Source: Hysterium pulicare CBS 123377
Taxonomy: Eukaryota; Ascomycota; Dothideomycetes; Hysteriales; Hysteriaceae
Assembly (NCBI GenBank): GCA_000467715.1
Contig: AJFK01000752.1
Location: 42,249-106,248 of the forward strand
Length of the DNA stretch: 64,000 bases
Direction: 5' to 3'
The notes under the pieces were generated by a model. That model saw only the letters and a list, made by a program, of their open reading frames with translations. It was not told where the DNA came from and searched no databases. The translations under genes and the position numbers were made by a program. This document shows, piece after piece, positions 1 to 10,928 of this stretch. The first letter of the stretch is position 1. The number at the start of each line of letters is the position of its first letter.

Positions 1-1298
1 GTACGTCTTGTAGAGAATGTCATTCTTTTTATTGCTTCATTAAACTTACCGGGCCTCCCAGCCTCCTCAAACATATACACCTACTTTGAATATTCTCCTC
101 TCTTTTATTCGCCTCAGAATGAACTCTTCAAGTGATTCCATTTTTCTCTTAGACATACGCCTATCTAGAGAATGTCATTGCCAGCATTCAGGTTGGGTTT
201 CGATTTCCGGCGGTAGGATTCAAAGAACACCAGAGAACTAGAAGTGGTTTAGCCGGTAGGAGTTGTTAGGCATGTTTCGTCTTTCCATGAGTAGAAGTTC
301 GATGTCTTAGGTTTCATAATTGAACCTTGAAATCCGAAAGACCTTCAACCCTTGCTCACAACTCACCCCTCCTAAATATCAGGCAGTCGGTCCCATCCAT
401 TCCCACAGAAATCCCCCAAAACAATATCGTGCACGCTTCGTATTCCCGCTTGTACGTAATGAAAAGGTCTATCGTACGAGTGGCTTGCAGTGGCAAATGC
501 TTAGTCGTAATAAGCATCATCAGCTCGCAGATCAGCGTCAGGATTAGCAGCGGGCCGGTGCATGGGTCGGATCGCCCGATACTTCTAGGAACGGACTAAG
601 GTCGATCCAAATATTACCTGATGCGCACAAGCAGACCATGGAGCCGGGTCATCGGCCAAGTCCATCTGAGGGACCGTTCAGCATTAGACTACCTAAAGCA
701 GGGACTCATGAGGATAGCTTGGCATTTCGTGGAGCGGCTGTGGCTGTGGCGTTATTGATCTTTGGATGCAGAAGCCACCCAGCGGAGAGTCCGGCGCTTT
801 TTGCGCATTTCGTTTGCTTTCGGAGACTGTGCTGTACCGAACTCTAAGCTTTGGCTTACACAAGCTAAGCTAATGTAAAAAGCGTGGTGGCTGCTTACCC
901 CTAAATGTCTGAGTGATTGTGATTGTACTCCATTTTGCTCGCAGGGTAGTGAACCGGATTTAAGGAGTGGTACAGAGGTTAATCAAACTTGTCTTACCGA
1001 CGCGAACTGGCTTTTAGGAGTGTCACATAGCGTGTTCCTATCGTGCTACCGCCTGGAAAAGGGGTATGATACTTCTCCCCTTACACCCAGGTGATGATAA
1101 TATTTATAGTCTTAACGTAGTGAACCATACTTTGGGGGGGGAGTTTCACATTTGCTGGAAAGAAGCAAGCTGCAGTCAAACACGAACTACTTTATATTCA
1201 CAACAGCTGTATACTAACTAAAGAAGTCTAGAGATATCATTTACATACAGTAGATGCGAATGAGCAGAAGGAAAATGAAGGGAAAGTTCATCAGTTCC
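1..1298. other. gene-free flank
   Basis: Only short open frames without recognisable motifs, splice structure or good start context are present. No promoter, repeat or RNA gene could be identified. It probably includes the 3' flank of the monooxygenase gene that ends at 1299. Confidence 0.5.
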
Positions 1299-2646
1299 TC
1301 ATTGCACCACAACTCCCTCTTCCTTTGGTGCCTGCTCCGCATCTGCCTGCTCTTTGGCCTTCTTTTCCTGCGCCTGCTGCAGCTCTTGATTCTTAAAGAA
1401 CTCGCACATGGCGTACCCGCCACGATCATTAAAGAAAAGGTTGAGAAAGGTCATAGTATCCTCGGCTTGGCCCTGGGCACGCACAAACTTCTCCTTCTCA
1501 AATGCGTGAATCGCCTCGTCCATAGCATCGAGGTCGCCGCCGCTGCGTTGTTGCTTCCACTGCGCGAGCTTCAGGCCCAGGTCCAACGCGTCTTGCATGG
1601 CTGCATTGACGCCGTTGCCGGCGAAGGGAGTCATGATGTGCGCAGCATCGCCGATCAACGTCAAGCCTTGTCGGTGTGGCCAGCGGTGACCAACCGGCAT
1701 CATCCACATGGGCCGTGGGACGACATTGAACTTGTTGTCGGCCTTGAGAATACAGTCCTTTGCATCTTGGGTGAAGCCATCATAATACTTGTCGACGAAC
1801 TGCTGTTTGGCGAGGTCGGGCTGCGACCAGTCGATGCCGCATGTGTTTGCCCAGTCCTCCTTCTCGCGCATGAAGCCGAGAATGCGTGTATTACGGTCGC
1901 CGTTGCGCTGCGCGAGCACGGTGATGTTGGGCCCAAGAGTTAGGCACATGCCCTCACCAATACGCTTGCTGAGCTTTGGATCCGTCTTGTCAATCTCGCC
2001 GTTAAGCTTGACTTCAATCCCAGTGATGCCGGAGAAGATGGGCCGCGTGTCGGTGATCAATTGTCGCACCTTGGACCATGCCCCATCGGCGCCTACAACC
2101 ACGTCAAAACCGCGTTCAACGTGGGACTCAAAGTGTAGATCGTATTTTGGCGAGAGGCCAGTTGCGTCGGTCTTGACGGTCCTGAGCTTGTGACCCCATT
2201 TCAGCGTGCCAGGTGCCAGCGAGTCGATCAGCATTGATCGTAGCTCGATGCGCTCGATTTCAGGGCGGTTGTTGTACAAGTCTGGACGGCGGTCTCCTAC
2301 GTCTGAGCCCTCGTCGAGGAGGAGCGTGCCATCTGGCAGGTAGATCTTAAGAACTTCTCCTGCAGTGCGCGCGTACTTTAAAAACTCGTCGTACAGCTGA
2401 CACTCGCGGAGAGCCTTCTGACCGGCATCCTCGTGCAAGTCAAGGCAGCCCCCCTGGGCACGAGCATGGCGATCTAGTTCGTACTCATAGACAGTTGCAG
2501 GCATGGCATTAACCTGGAGCAGGCGTGCTAGAGTAAGGCCGGCAGGTCCCGCTACAGTAGAGCAATTAGTCATGGAACAGAGGACAGCTTGAAGGCAGCC
2601 GTGACTTACCACCGATGATGGCGATGCGGGGCAGTTCAGAAGCCAT
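1299..2646 (-). CDS. TetX-like FAD-dependent monooxygenase
   Basis: Two exons, 2646-2610 and 2551-1299, with a 58-bp intron, give 429 residues. Splicing is needed to complete the N-terminal Rossmann dinucleotide motif, which becomes IIGAGPAGLTLA at residues 10-21; the intron falls inside it. Further flavoprotein hydroxylase signatures are a GGCLDLHEDAGQ segment, VVVGADGAWSKVR, and LIGDAAHIMTPFAGNGVN near the C-terminus (the FAD-ribityl GD motif). The GGxLDLH and GDAAHxMxPFAGxGVN strings match the TetX branch of the class A flavin monooxygenases, enzymes that hydroxylate tetracycline-like or other aromatic and polyketide substrates with NADPH and oxygen. The C-terminal 30 residues are strongly charged. 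No membrane segment is seen. It is divergent from the NRPS at 3699, so a tailoring role on the NRPS product is likely, but the substrate is unknown. Confidence 0.85.
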
Positions 2647-2828
2647 TGCGTATGAGAAGGAAGAAGAGAAGCTCCTAGAAAGATCCAGAGAGAAGCAAGA
2701 GGTGTGGGGTATCAGTTTTAGAAAAAAAAAGACAAAGCGGATATGCGTGACAGTGTCCAAGCAAATAGAAGGGACAAAGTAGACAATTTGTTTGGATATA
2801 GTCTACCAGTATAAGCCAAGTTGAGCGT

Positions 2829-2885
2829 CGGATCCTTGGCGGCACCGGTGCCTTACCCTCGGATCCGTCGCCATCAGCGGATCCG
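2829..2885. promoter_or_regulatory. cluster of CGGATCC sites and a 12-bp palindrome
   Basis: CGGATCC occurs at 2829-2835, and the full palindrome CGGATCCG at 2860-2867 and 2878-2885. The perfect 12-bp palindrome GGCACCGGTGCC lies between them at 2841-2852. CGG/CCG half-sites in inverted arrangement are what fungal Zn2Cys6 factors bind. The block sits in the shared upstream region of the flavin monooxygenase (start 2646) and the NRPS (start 3699), so it could control both. The binding function is inferred; only the sequence symmetry is seen. Confidence 0.45.
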
Positions 2886-2937
2886 AGTGAAACATGAAAC
2901 AGTAATACGACGTGGGATCTGTCTTGTGAAACTCAAA

Positions 2938-3345
2938 TCAATAAAACACAGCAAAGATATGCACGTGGAGCTGACCCTGTAAGCGCGATTCGGCCGGGAA
3001 CTGCTGAGACAACCCAGGCACCTCCCGTCGCCTCGCGCCTAGTTTTCTGGGGTAGCAAGGCTCACTGAAAAGAAGGTTTTTACGTAATGAGCAATACTGC
3101 AGCCTTGTCCCAGGTCGCGTGGGCCGAGGCTCTGTGGAGATGTTGGGCAGCCAAGCAGACCCAAACGAGTTCGTTGCTGCAATCCTTCTCGAACCGAGAC
3201 ACCCTGCAGCCATGAATCCTCCGGCCCTGAGAGCCGCGTGAACTGCTGTGCTACCGGACAATCCACGTGACGTTGCGTCTTCAGCTTTCCAAGTGTGTAC
3301 GACGTGTAAGCCTAGGGCTGTTGCTGATATCAGAATGTTCGCCAT
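2938..3345 (-). CDS. possible small ORF in the NRPS-monooxygenase intergenic region
   Basis: An uninterrupted ATG-initiated frame of 135 codons lies between the monooxygenase and the NRPS. It begins MANILISATALGLHVV, with a weakly hydrophobic N-terminus, and ends with an aromatic tail. No domain, splice signals or convincing codon pattern were recognised. It may be a chance frame within a regulatory region. It is recorded because small cluster proteins are easily missed, not because coding is demonstrated. Confidence 0.2.
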   Translation of the reverse strand: MANILISATALGLHVVHTWKAEDATSRGLSGSTAVHAALRAGGFMAAGCLGSRRIAATNSFGSAWLPNISTEPRPTRPGTRLQYCSLRKNLLFSEPCYPRKLGARRREVPGLSQQFPAESRLQGQLHVHIFAVFY

Positions 3346-3402
3346 GTCTTTCTCCTAATTAGATCTCCGGAGCAGAGAAGAAGTAAGTGCTCACCTATTG
3401 GA

Positions 3403-3409
3403 TATAAAA
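3403..3409 (+). promoter_or_regulatory. TATA-like box upstream of the NRPS
   Basis: TATAAAA lies in the sequence gatataaaag, about 290 bp before the preferred NRPS start at 3699. It also lies about 35 bp downstream of an ATCTCCGGAG near-palindrome at 3363-3372. Position and sequence suit a core promoter; transcription start is not shown. Confidence 0.4.
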
Positions 3410-3698
3410 GCCAAGGTGCCAATCTTCCACAATGGGTATCATGATTCCATAGATTCCAGCTTCGCTTTTCCTATGCCATCGGCAATAGGACTTGGTAACA
3501 TCCACTAAGGACTGGATACTCCTTTACAATCACAACACCAAGCTCAAACGTGTACGCGCCCAGCCAAGAAGGGTCGCTACGGGGTTGATGTGCAGCCCGG
3601 ATTTCAACGAATCACTACACCCCCTCCTTCCATCATCAGTTGCCCTAGAACAAAAGCCAGAACAAAGGGAGGGAAAGACAAGACCGAAAGGGATCAAA

Positions 3699-6600
3699 AT
3701 GAGACGAGCGTCCTACGCACCTTTGGATGCCCCTATCCTTCCTCCTTTACACCTTATCGACTCCTCTACTTCCATTGCAGACCAAACTCTTCGACATGCA
3801 GCTCGTCTCCTCGACCTTTCCCTCGCTTCCATCGACAAAAGCAGCAGCTTTATCAACCTTGGCGGCCATTCGATTCTAGCCGTAAAGCTATCCTCCGCCT
3901 GCAAGAAAGATGGAATCAGCCTGCCTATCGTCAATATTCTTTTGAGTAACACTCTTACCGAGCTCTGTGCTTCAGCAACTCTTTTATCCGTTAATCAACC
4001 ATGTTCACCAACTTCACCGAGGTCGCCAACACTTCGTCGCAAGTCTATTCAATATAACTGGCGCCAGTCGTTTCAGCTCCAAGGATTTCGTCGCCAGTCG
4101 GTACAAATGCAAGAGGCACGTCGCCGATCAATCCAAGACTTGATCGACAGGTCATCTCCAAATGAGATGCTTCTAACGTCCTCTCCGATGACGGAAATGC
4201 AGCTATCCTTCGTGCACAGCTATAAGCAGAGCCCGGGTACCAACATCGTGAACCTGTACGAGACATACAATACTCAGGACGTGCCCGCCGTAAAAGCTGC
4301 CTGGAAGACTGTTATCGAATCAGAGCCTATCTTCCGTGCGACCTTTGAGGCAGAAACATTATTAGTCCACGAACTGTCCTATGCGCCCTTCCGCTGGAAC
4401 GATATCATATGCAAGTCCGAGCATCAATATCAGGCCCAATTGGACAGGTACGTGGCACCAGAGAACATTGAATTTTCCTTTGAATGCGTGACGTACTCGG
4501 GAAAGAGCACCATCATCTGGCGCGTCCATCATATCTTTATCGATGGCCAGTCTGCGCAGTTGATATACGCAAAGCTCCGACGTGTCTTGATGAGCCTACC
4601 TGTTCACCCAGGTACACACTTCAGCAGTGTCGCTTCAGGCGTCCGAGAACTTCAAGAGTCGAGCCATGAGGCCAACCAAGCCTTTTGGAAACAGCAGATG
4701 GAGAAGCATCCTCAGTCAATTGGGCAACTCGCTCTTGCAGAGCCTCGCGAGTTTAGCTTCAAGAATCCCATTGAGCAGGTATCATTTACGATACCCGTCG
4801 AAAAGGTTACTATCGCAGCCCGCCGCAGAGGCGTCTCCTTGGCAGCCTGGTATCAAGCTGCGTGGGCTATGGCGCTTTCCATGTACACTGACTCGGACTC
4901 AGTGGTGTTCGGATCCGTACTTTCCGGCCGCAACCTTCCCGTCGCCGGTGCTGAGGACACGATTGGGCCGCTCATCAACACACTACCTTTCCAGATCTCA
5001 ATCGACCGGATGCAGACCGAGACAGAGTATCTGAAGTCCGTCTTCTCGCATTCTGTGATGCTCCAAAGTATACAGTACTCCTCGCCAGACGATGGCTTCA
5101 CCAGGGACTTTGCGACGGCTTTAGCTTTCGAATTCGACTTGGACGCAGCTGCCGAGGACAAATTCCGATCAATCAAGGCTCCCTGGTTCAGAGTCATTCC
5201 AGACATGCCTTTGTCTGTATTCATGAGCGAGAAAGGAGTACTGCGACTTTGCTACAAGCCGTCTAGGTACGAAAGGACCGACATGCAGTTGCTAGCCCAC
5301 CACTTCCGCAGAGCTATACTCCTCCTACAGTCTTCTAAGCGAACAATGGGAGACCGCATGTCTAAGCTTTTGACGCACGCAACCAGGAGCACCTTGATGA
5401 GCTACGGCAATTGTAATACCAACAATACATCTCTTTCTGCCGTCCATGACGATTTCGTCACGCTCTTCGAGAGAGCCACCAGACAGAATCCCGACGCCAT
5501 TGCTGTTGAGAAAGGGAAAGTGACCTTGACATATGCCGAGCTCGACCGACGGGCCAGTGTACTCGCTAAAAGTTTGCAAGTCCACGTCCAACCTGGAGAA
5601 GTCGTCTGCGTTCATGCTGATCGGTCGATCAATTGGATCGTGGCCTATTACGGTATTCTCAAAGCCGGCGCAGCCTTTTCCGCCTCAGACGCCGCGCTTC
5701 CATCTCATATTCGCAACATGAACTTCGAGACAGCTGGAGCTAAGGTCTACATAACGCCGGACCAGTCGCAGAAAGTCGCACAGCCCGATGCGTACAGCCT
5801 GTGTTTCTCGGTTGATGAACTTGTCCCTGAGGATATGAAAGTAGAGAGGTTGCCTCATCGGCAAACGCCGCGGCCTGAGGACGTCGCGTACGTCTGCTTC
5901 ACTTCGGGCACTACTGGCAAACCTAAGGGAGTCATTTGCCACCACGCAGGTTTAGTAGCATTACAGACTGATCCGGAGGTTCGCCTGCTTGCTGGTCCAG
6001 GAGAAAGAGTGGCGCAGTTCCTATCGCCGGCTTTTGATGGCAGTATCCTTGAGATATTTTCAGCTCTCTCGTATGGTGCAACCCTTGTACTCAGTGATGG
6101 AGTCGACCCATTCTCACAGTTACGGAGAGCTACCACTGCCATGCTTACGCCATCGGTCGCCCGCATATTGGAGCCAAAAGACTTCCCCAACCTAAAGGCA
6201 GTATATTTTGGTGGTGAACCTGTGCCACAGCAAGTCAATGACAAGTGGTCTGAAGAAAAGCTCACTTACAACCAGTACGGCCCAACCGAAGCCAGTTGCG
6301 CTTCCACCATCCAGCCTCTGCAGCCAGGGCGACGGGTAGCAATCGGGCCTCCAAACCCAACCACGCGAGTATATATACTGGATCGGAATCAGCAGCTTGT
6401 ACCGCCTGGCGTTGTTGGGGAGATCTACTGCGCTGGAGTTCAGGTATCTCGAGGCTATATTGGTCAGCCTGAGTTGACCGCACACCGGTTTTTGCCCGAC
6501 TCCATCTGCAGGCGACCTGGCGAGATGATGTATCGCACCGGCGACCGCGCCTTTTTTAACCATATGGGAGAAGTTGAATGTCTTGGTAGAAATGATCGCC

Positions 6601-8538
6601 AGATCAAACTGCGCGGATTTCGCACGGATTTGAACGACATCGAAGCGCGGGCCGCGGGCGCGATCATGGAAGCCAGCGCAGTCGTTATTTGCCCCAAAGA
6701 TGATTATCTTGTATGCATGATGCAACCGGAGACGCTTGATATTGCTAATGTGCGTTCAAGACTTACCAATGTTCTTCCAGTACACGCAGGTAAGCCAACC
6801 CACAAGTATCAATGAATTGTGAACTGATACTAAACAAAATACAGTTCCGCGAGTTATACTAGCCGCATCGAAATTCCCCATCACTTCGTCTGGAAAGCTT
6901 AATTATAAGGAGATTGCTCGTCTATGTAGCGCTTCTTCACAGTCGATTGCGCAGACGTTCAAGCCAATGTCAGCTACAGAGATGGCCGTAGCCCAGGTCT
7001 GGAGGCGTCTTCTAGCTCTCGGTGCTTCGCAGGAGGTGACGGGTGCGTCGAACTTCGCTGAGCTTGGAGGACACTCTGTTCTTCAGCTTCGTCTTGCCAG
7101 CGAGCTGTCAAACATTTTCAAGGCTCGTATTCCCATGTCGCAGGTCATCAAGGTAGCAAACCTTTCCGAGATGGCTTCGGTCATTGACGAGATTCGATCT
7201 CAGGCGAGTGGCGCATCGGCTATGCCGCTTAAAACACTAGGGACGAACAATGTGTCTCCGATCGAGGCAGAATGGTTCGAGAAGTACCAAATCAAGGAGG
7301 GTGTCACGTCCTTCAACGTGACTTTCGCCTGCACCATTGCACCTCAAATCGACATCGACCATCTTACTGCTTGCTGGAATGCCATGTTAGCCCGTCATCA
7401 GATCTTCCGCAGCAGATACCACAGAGATGAGAGCCGGCCCGAGCGAGTGAAAAGGACATATTCTAAGATCAACTCCCAAGTCACCAGAGTGGATAACTTT
7501 GACCTTTGGGAAGAATGCAATCAACCATTCGACGTTGAACACGAGAACCCCGTTGCTGTCATAATCTCCAAGTCGACGATGCTAGTGAGGATGAGCCATA
7601 TCATTGCTGACTTGACAGCATTACAGGCGATGTTGAAAGAGCTCGTGCAAATGTACCACGGAAGTGGACTCGGTTCAGTAAAGAGGAGGTACGCTGATAC
7701 TGTGAACTGGAGCGCCCCAGCCACTGCTGCTCAGAAGCAGTGGTGGGCAGAATACCTGCGGGCAAGTAGAGACAGTGAGAACGTAATCTCCAAATTATCA
7801 AAACGGACGACGTACAAAGGAGAGTCTCGTGTCATAAAATTCCCGCTGGCATTGGCCCAAAAAGTGCTTAAGTATTCCGCTGAAAACTCGGTGACTTTGC
7901 ATCAAATGGGACTTGCCGCAGTTGCCCTCGCGCTTCAGGCCGACAACGATAGGACCGACATCGTTCTGGGTGGCCCATGGTTCAACCGGCAGGCAGAAGA
8001 CGTCGAGACAGTCGGGCTGTTCCTCGAGGCCATTCCGATCCGCATTCGACACGATCATAACCAGGAAGACTCATTTATGAAAAGTGTCCAAGGCTCCAGT
8101 CAGTCTGCACTCTCGAACGGAATCTCGTGGGGCCAGGTTCTCCAAGCCATGGGCTACACGGGTGACACAAGGCCAGATTACCCGCACAATCCTGTGTTAG
8201 ACACGGTAGTGACCTTCCATGATGACCGAAAGACTTTGAAGGTGCCAATCGATGGCCTTGAGCCACTCTACACGTTCGGGCACGGTGCCAAGTTTGCGTT
8301 GATGGTTGAGTTCACCGCCCTCAGCGAGGAATCCGTGATCGTGCGGCTCGAGTACGACGACGCGATCATTTCAAAGGCCACAATTACCTGGATCGAAGAT
8401 TTGATCCTGGAAGGCCTGGACTTGATCTCTACCAGTACAGAGTATGGGGCGATTAAAGAAAAACTGAGGAGTATGAAGTGCGGAGAGATGGAGAGGAACA
8501 TAGAGAATGTCTTTGGAAGGGCCTTGGCGACTTTGTAA
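3699..8538 (+). CDS. non-ribosomal peptide synthetase, T-C-A-T-C
   Basis: Exons 3699-6789 and 6845-8538 (55-bp intron) give about 1594 residues. Domain order is visible from core motifs. T1 has LGGHS with Ser58 as phosphopantetheine site. C1 has HHIFIDG at 277-283, a complete HHxxxDG. The A domain has FTSGTTGKPKG from 734, YNQYGPTE near 858, YRTGDRAF near 945, KLRGFRTD near 970 and the catalytic-lysine motif SSGKLNYKE. T2 has LGGHS with Ser1108. The terminal C has SHIIAD around 1281, the SHxxxD form usual in fungal terminal condensation domains that release products by cyclisation. The A domain has Asp in FDGS, the position that binds an amino-acid amine. The start has A at -3; another in-frame ATG lies at 3588. 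Only one A domain serves two T domains and the protein begins with T, so the first unit must be loaded in trans or an upstream A domain was lost. Product unknown. Confidence 0.9.
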
Positions 8539-9478
8539 GCGGCGTCGGGAAACTTGGTCTTTAGCCAATCGGAAATCGGGTTCAGCTACCTGCAAAGCCG
8601 CACGCTGCTGTGACGCAGTCGAAGCATTGGAGACGAAGATAATATCGTAAGCGTAGTTTAGAATAGTTTAGAACCCGAAAGATATGGGCACCAATATCTA
8701 TGCTCATTGAACGCGTCAGCTGATGGCCCCTTTAAATAGATCCTTTACCAGCTAAGATACGGAGTTTGTACTATGCCGTCTCAGCCTAGCTCTCACGCTG
8801 GGCAATGAAGCGCGTTTGTAAGGGCAGGCAAGATAACTGATATCTGTGGTAGGTGCGCGCGCAGAAGGGAGTCGTATGTCTAGAAAGGGTCGCAATAAAG
8901 GATGTCAGATTGAAATGTCCTCGGTAGAGGTCGACTACCACAATGGGTGAGGTAATTCGTTGAAATCTGGGTTGCGCATCAGCCTCGAATCAACTCTTCT
9001 CGCTGAGCGCATGCAACAATTGACCTTAGTCCCATAACTGTAAGGGATTATTTGTCCCTCAGCGAATATCGAAGTTGTTCTCCGCATAGCCTTCCAATGT
9101 TAGTTGGGTAGGAAAGGTGATCCTAAAACCAATATTCCAGATTACCACACCCATTGTGCTCCGAGGTAGACAATAGGCTAATGAAGAGGCTGGAGCAAAA
9201 ATCTAACATCCGAGTGCTGGCATGGGATACGAGATGGATTAGTTGGAGAGACAATGGCTGTAGTTCCCTGACAATACAACTTGAGGTTAAGAACAGAGGG
9301 GTTCAACAGGATTGCAAGAGCACCAAAACTTACCTATTATCATTTGAATATATGATCACCTATAGCAATCAACAACCCTCACAAAATCCCTGCAGAGCCT
9401 GCTTGTTCATGACAGTTGAAAAGCGTTGTGCAAAGCAACATCGAATTCATCATTCAATTGTCCATTCCGTACAGTAAC
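8539..9478. other. intergenic region between NRPS and dehydrogenase
   Basis: This convergent 3' region separates the NRPS (+) and the short-chain dehydrogenase (-). Short frames here have no recognisable motifs. No repeat, RNA gene or terminator structure stood out. Confidence 0.5.
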
Positions 9479-10258
9479 TCATTCGGGTACCGTTACGCCA
9501 CTTACCTCCTCGCAGATCTTCAGCAACCTATCCTGGACCTCAATATCATCAGCCACAGCTTTCGGCTTCCCTTCCCTTCCTCCCGGACTAAAATACTTTC
9601 CAGTCGTTTTCGCCGCTTCATCTTCTCCCTCCGCCAACATGACATAAGTTTCCACAGCGGCATCAATATTCCCCGATGCGCCTGCGCCGCCCATCTTCGT
9701 CGCTACCCAACCTGGCTCAAGCACATTGCTCGACACGTCAGGCCAACGTCTCGCGAATGCCTTTGCAAACATGATATCATGCAGCTTACTATCGCTATAA
9801 GCTTGCATATCGCTCCATTTGCTCTCTCCTCTCTCCGCCCATGTTATATCCTTCAGATCCCCATTCCCACCAGAGTGTAGCCCCGAGGACACAAACACGA
9901 GCCTTTTCGGTCGATTGATCAAACATGCGAGGATATACGGAGCGACGGTGTTTACGGCGGCTAGAGCGGGCATGCCATCGGCTGTCTTGCGAAAAGGACC
10001 CAGGAATAATCCTGCGTTATGAACCACACAATCGAATGTCCCCAGTTTGTTTACCTCTTCCGCGAGCTTTTTAGTATCGGAGATGCTGGAAAGGTCGCTG
10101 ACGAGGACGTTCGCGGCGTCGGGACAGGCGGAGAGGGCGTCTTTAGCTCGTTGAGCGTTGCGTGCGTGAAGGACGACGTGATGGCCATTTTTCACAAGCT
10201 GTTGGGCAGCGAGGGAGCCGAGGCCGTCGGAGGAACCTGTGATGAAGATTCGAGCCAT
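9479..10258 (-). CDS. short-chain dehydrogenase/reductase
   Basis: A single exon encodes 259 residues; the ATG at 10258 places the Rossmann motif TGSSDGLG right at the N-terminus (residues 7-14), as usual for classical SDRs. Also visible are VHNAG (the NNAG-like stabilising motif), the catalytic Ser in VFVSSGLHSG and the active-site YSDSK (YxxxK). The family reduces ketones or oxidises alcohols with NAD(P)H. The C-terminus, around TTGKYFSPGG, resembles WW-oxidoreductase or retinol-dehydrogenase-like fungal SDRs. It lies between the NRPS and the MFS carrier, so it is a candidate tailoring enzyme of the cluster. Its upstream region contains copies of a CGGAGAT motif shared with the regulator promoter. 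Confidence 0.85.
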   Translation of the reverse strand: MARIFITGSSDGLGSLAAQQLVKNGHHVVLHARNAQRAKDALSACPDAANVLVSDLSSISDTKKLAEEVNKLGTFDCVVHNAGLFLGPFRKTADGMPALAAVNTVAPYILACLINRPKRLVFVSSGLHSGGNGDLKDITWAERGESKWSDMQAYSDSKLHDIMFAKAFARRWPDVSSNVLEPGWVATKMGGAGASGNIDAAVETYVMLAEGEDEAAKTTGKYFSPGGREGKPKAVADDIEVQDRLLKICEEVSGVTVPE

Positions 10259-10406
10259 ATTGAGTTGTGAAGGGTGTGAGAGGATTGGTGCCACACGTCA
10301 GTCTATCATACTGCGTGGTGGACGATATTTGTATCTGCCGTTGGGATTGCGTCATGGACTCTGTCGGGCCATTACGACGAAAGGATGCATGGCGTTTAGA
10401 TAGAAT

Positions 10407-10499
10407 ATCTCCGACATCAATATCTAACCATGTCGCGGAGACGAGATAGCGACTGGAGAAAGGCGTCGAGGTTCCGCTCTTCATTTCAAGAGCGGAGAT
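10407..10499. promoter_or_regulatory. CGGAGAT motifs and inverted repeat upstream of the dehydrogenase
   Basis: ATCTCCG at 10407-10413, CGGAGAC at 10436-10442 and CGGAGAT at 10493-10499 lie upstream of the dehydrogenase start. A 9-bp inverted repeat, TCCGCTCTT / AAGAGCGGA, occupies 10473-10481 and 10488-10496 with a 6-bp loop. A further ATCTCCG is at 10761-10767. The same 7-mer occurs twice in the promoter between the MFS and regulator genes. Use as a regulator binding site is inferred. Confidence 0.4.
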
Positions 10500-10928
10500 C
10501 TGTTCCGCGTGACTAATCGATGACTAACGGCCAAAGATAACATCCAAATGCCGAGACACCACCATGAAACGCGATTGAAGGTTGAACAATGAGCTCTCGA
10601 GGAGGCAGACGAGATTTTAAGCTGCTATTCATCAGTTGGGGAGGTGCAGTAGCTTAGCAAGGTCGCGAAGTCATACGTCAACCACGGAGCTCGCGATCTC
10701 ACCAGTCCACACGGATATTTTAGTACTTCTGAAACACTCCAGCATCCCTAAAACTTATATATCTCCGACTCCCCATATCTTGAAATTACAGAACCCCAGG
10801 ATGCCAATCCCCAATATCCTCCGCCTTTCCGTACTCTTCTAATGTTTGTCTACAACAGCAAGCGCGATGAAAGAGTAGGGATTTCAAACCAAGATTTTCG
10901 TCCATAAGATACAGGAAGCATCCAAGCA

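Noticed and set aside
9154-9477. 107-codon plus-strand frame upstream of the SDR stop.
   Set aside because: Lies in a convergent 3' region, with no motif or start context.
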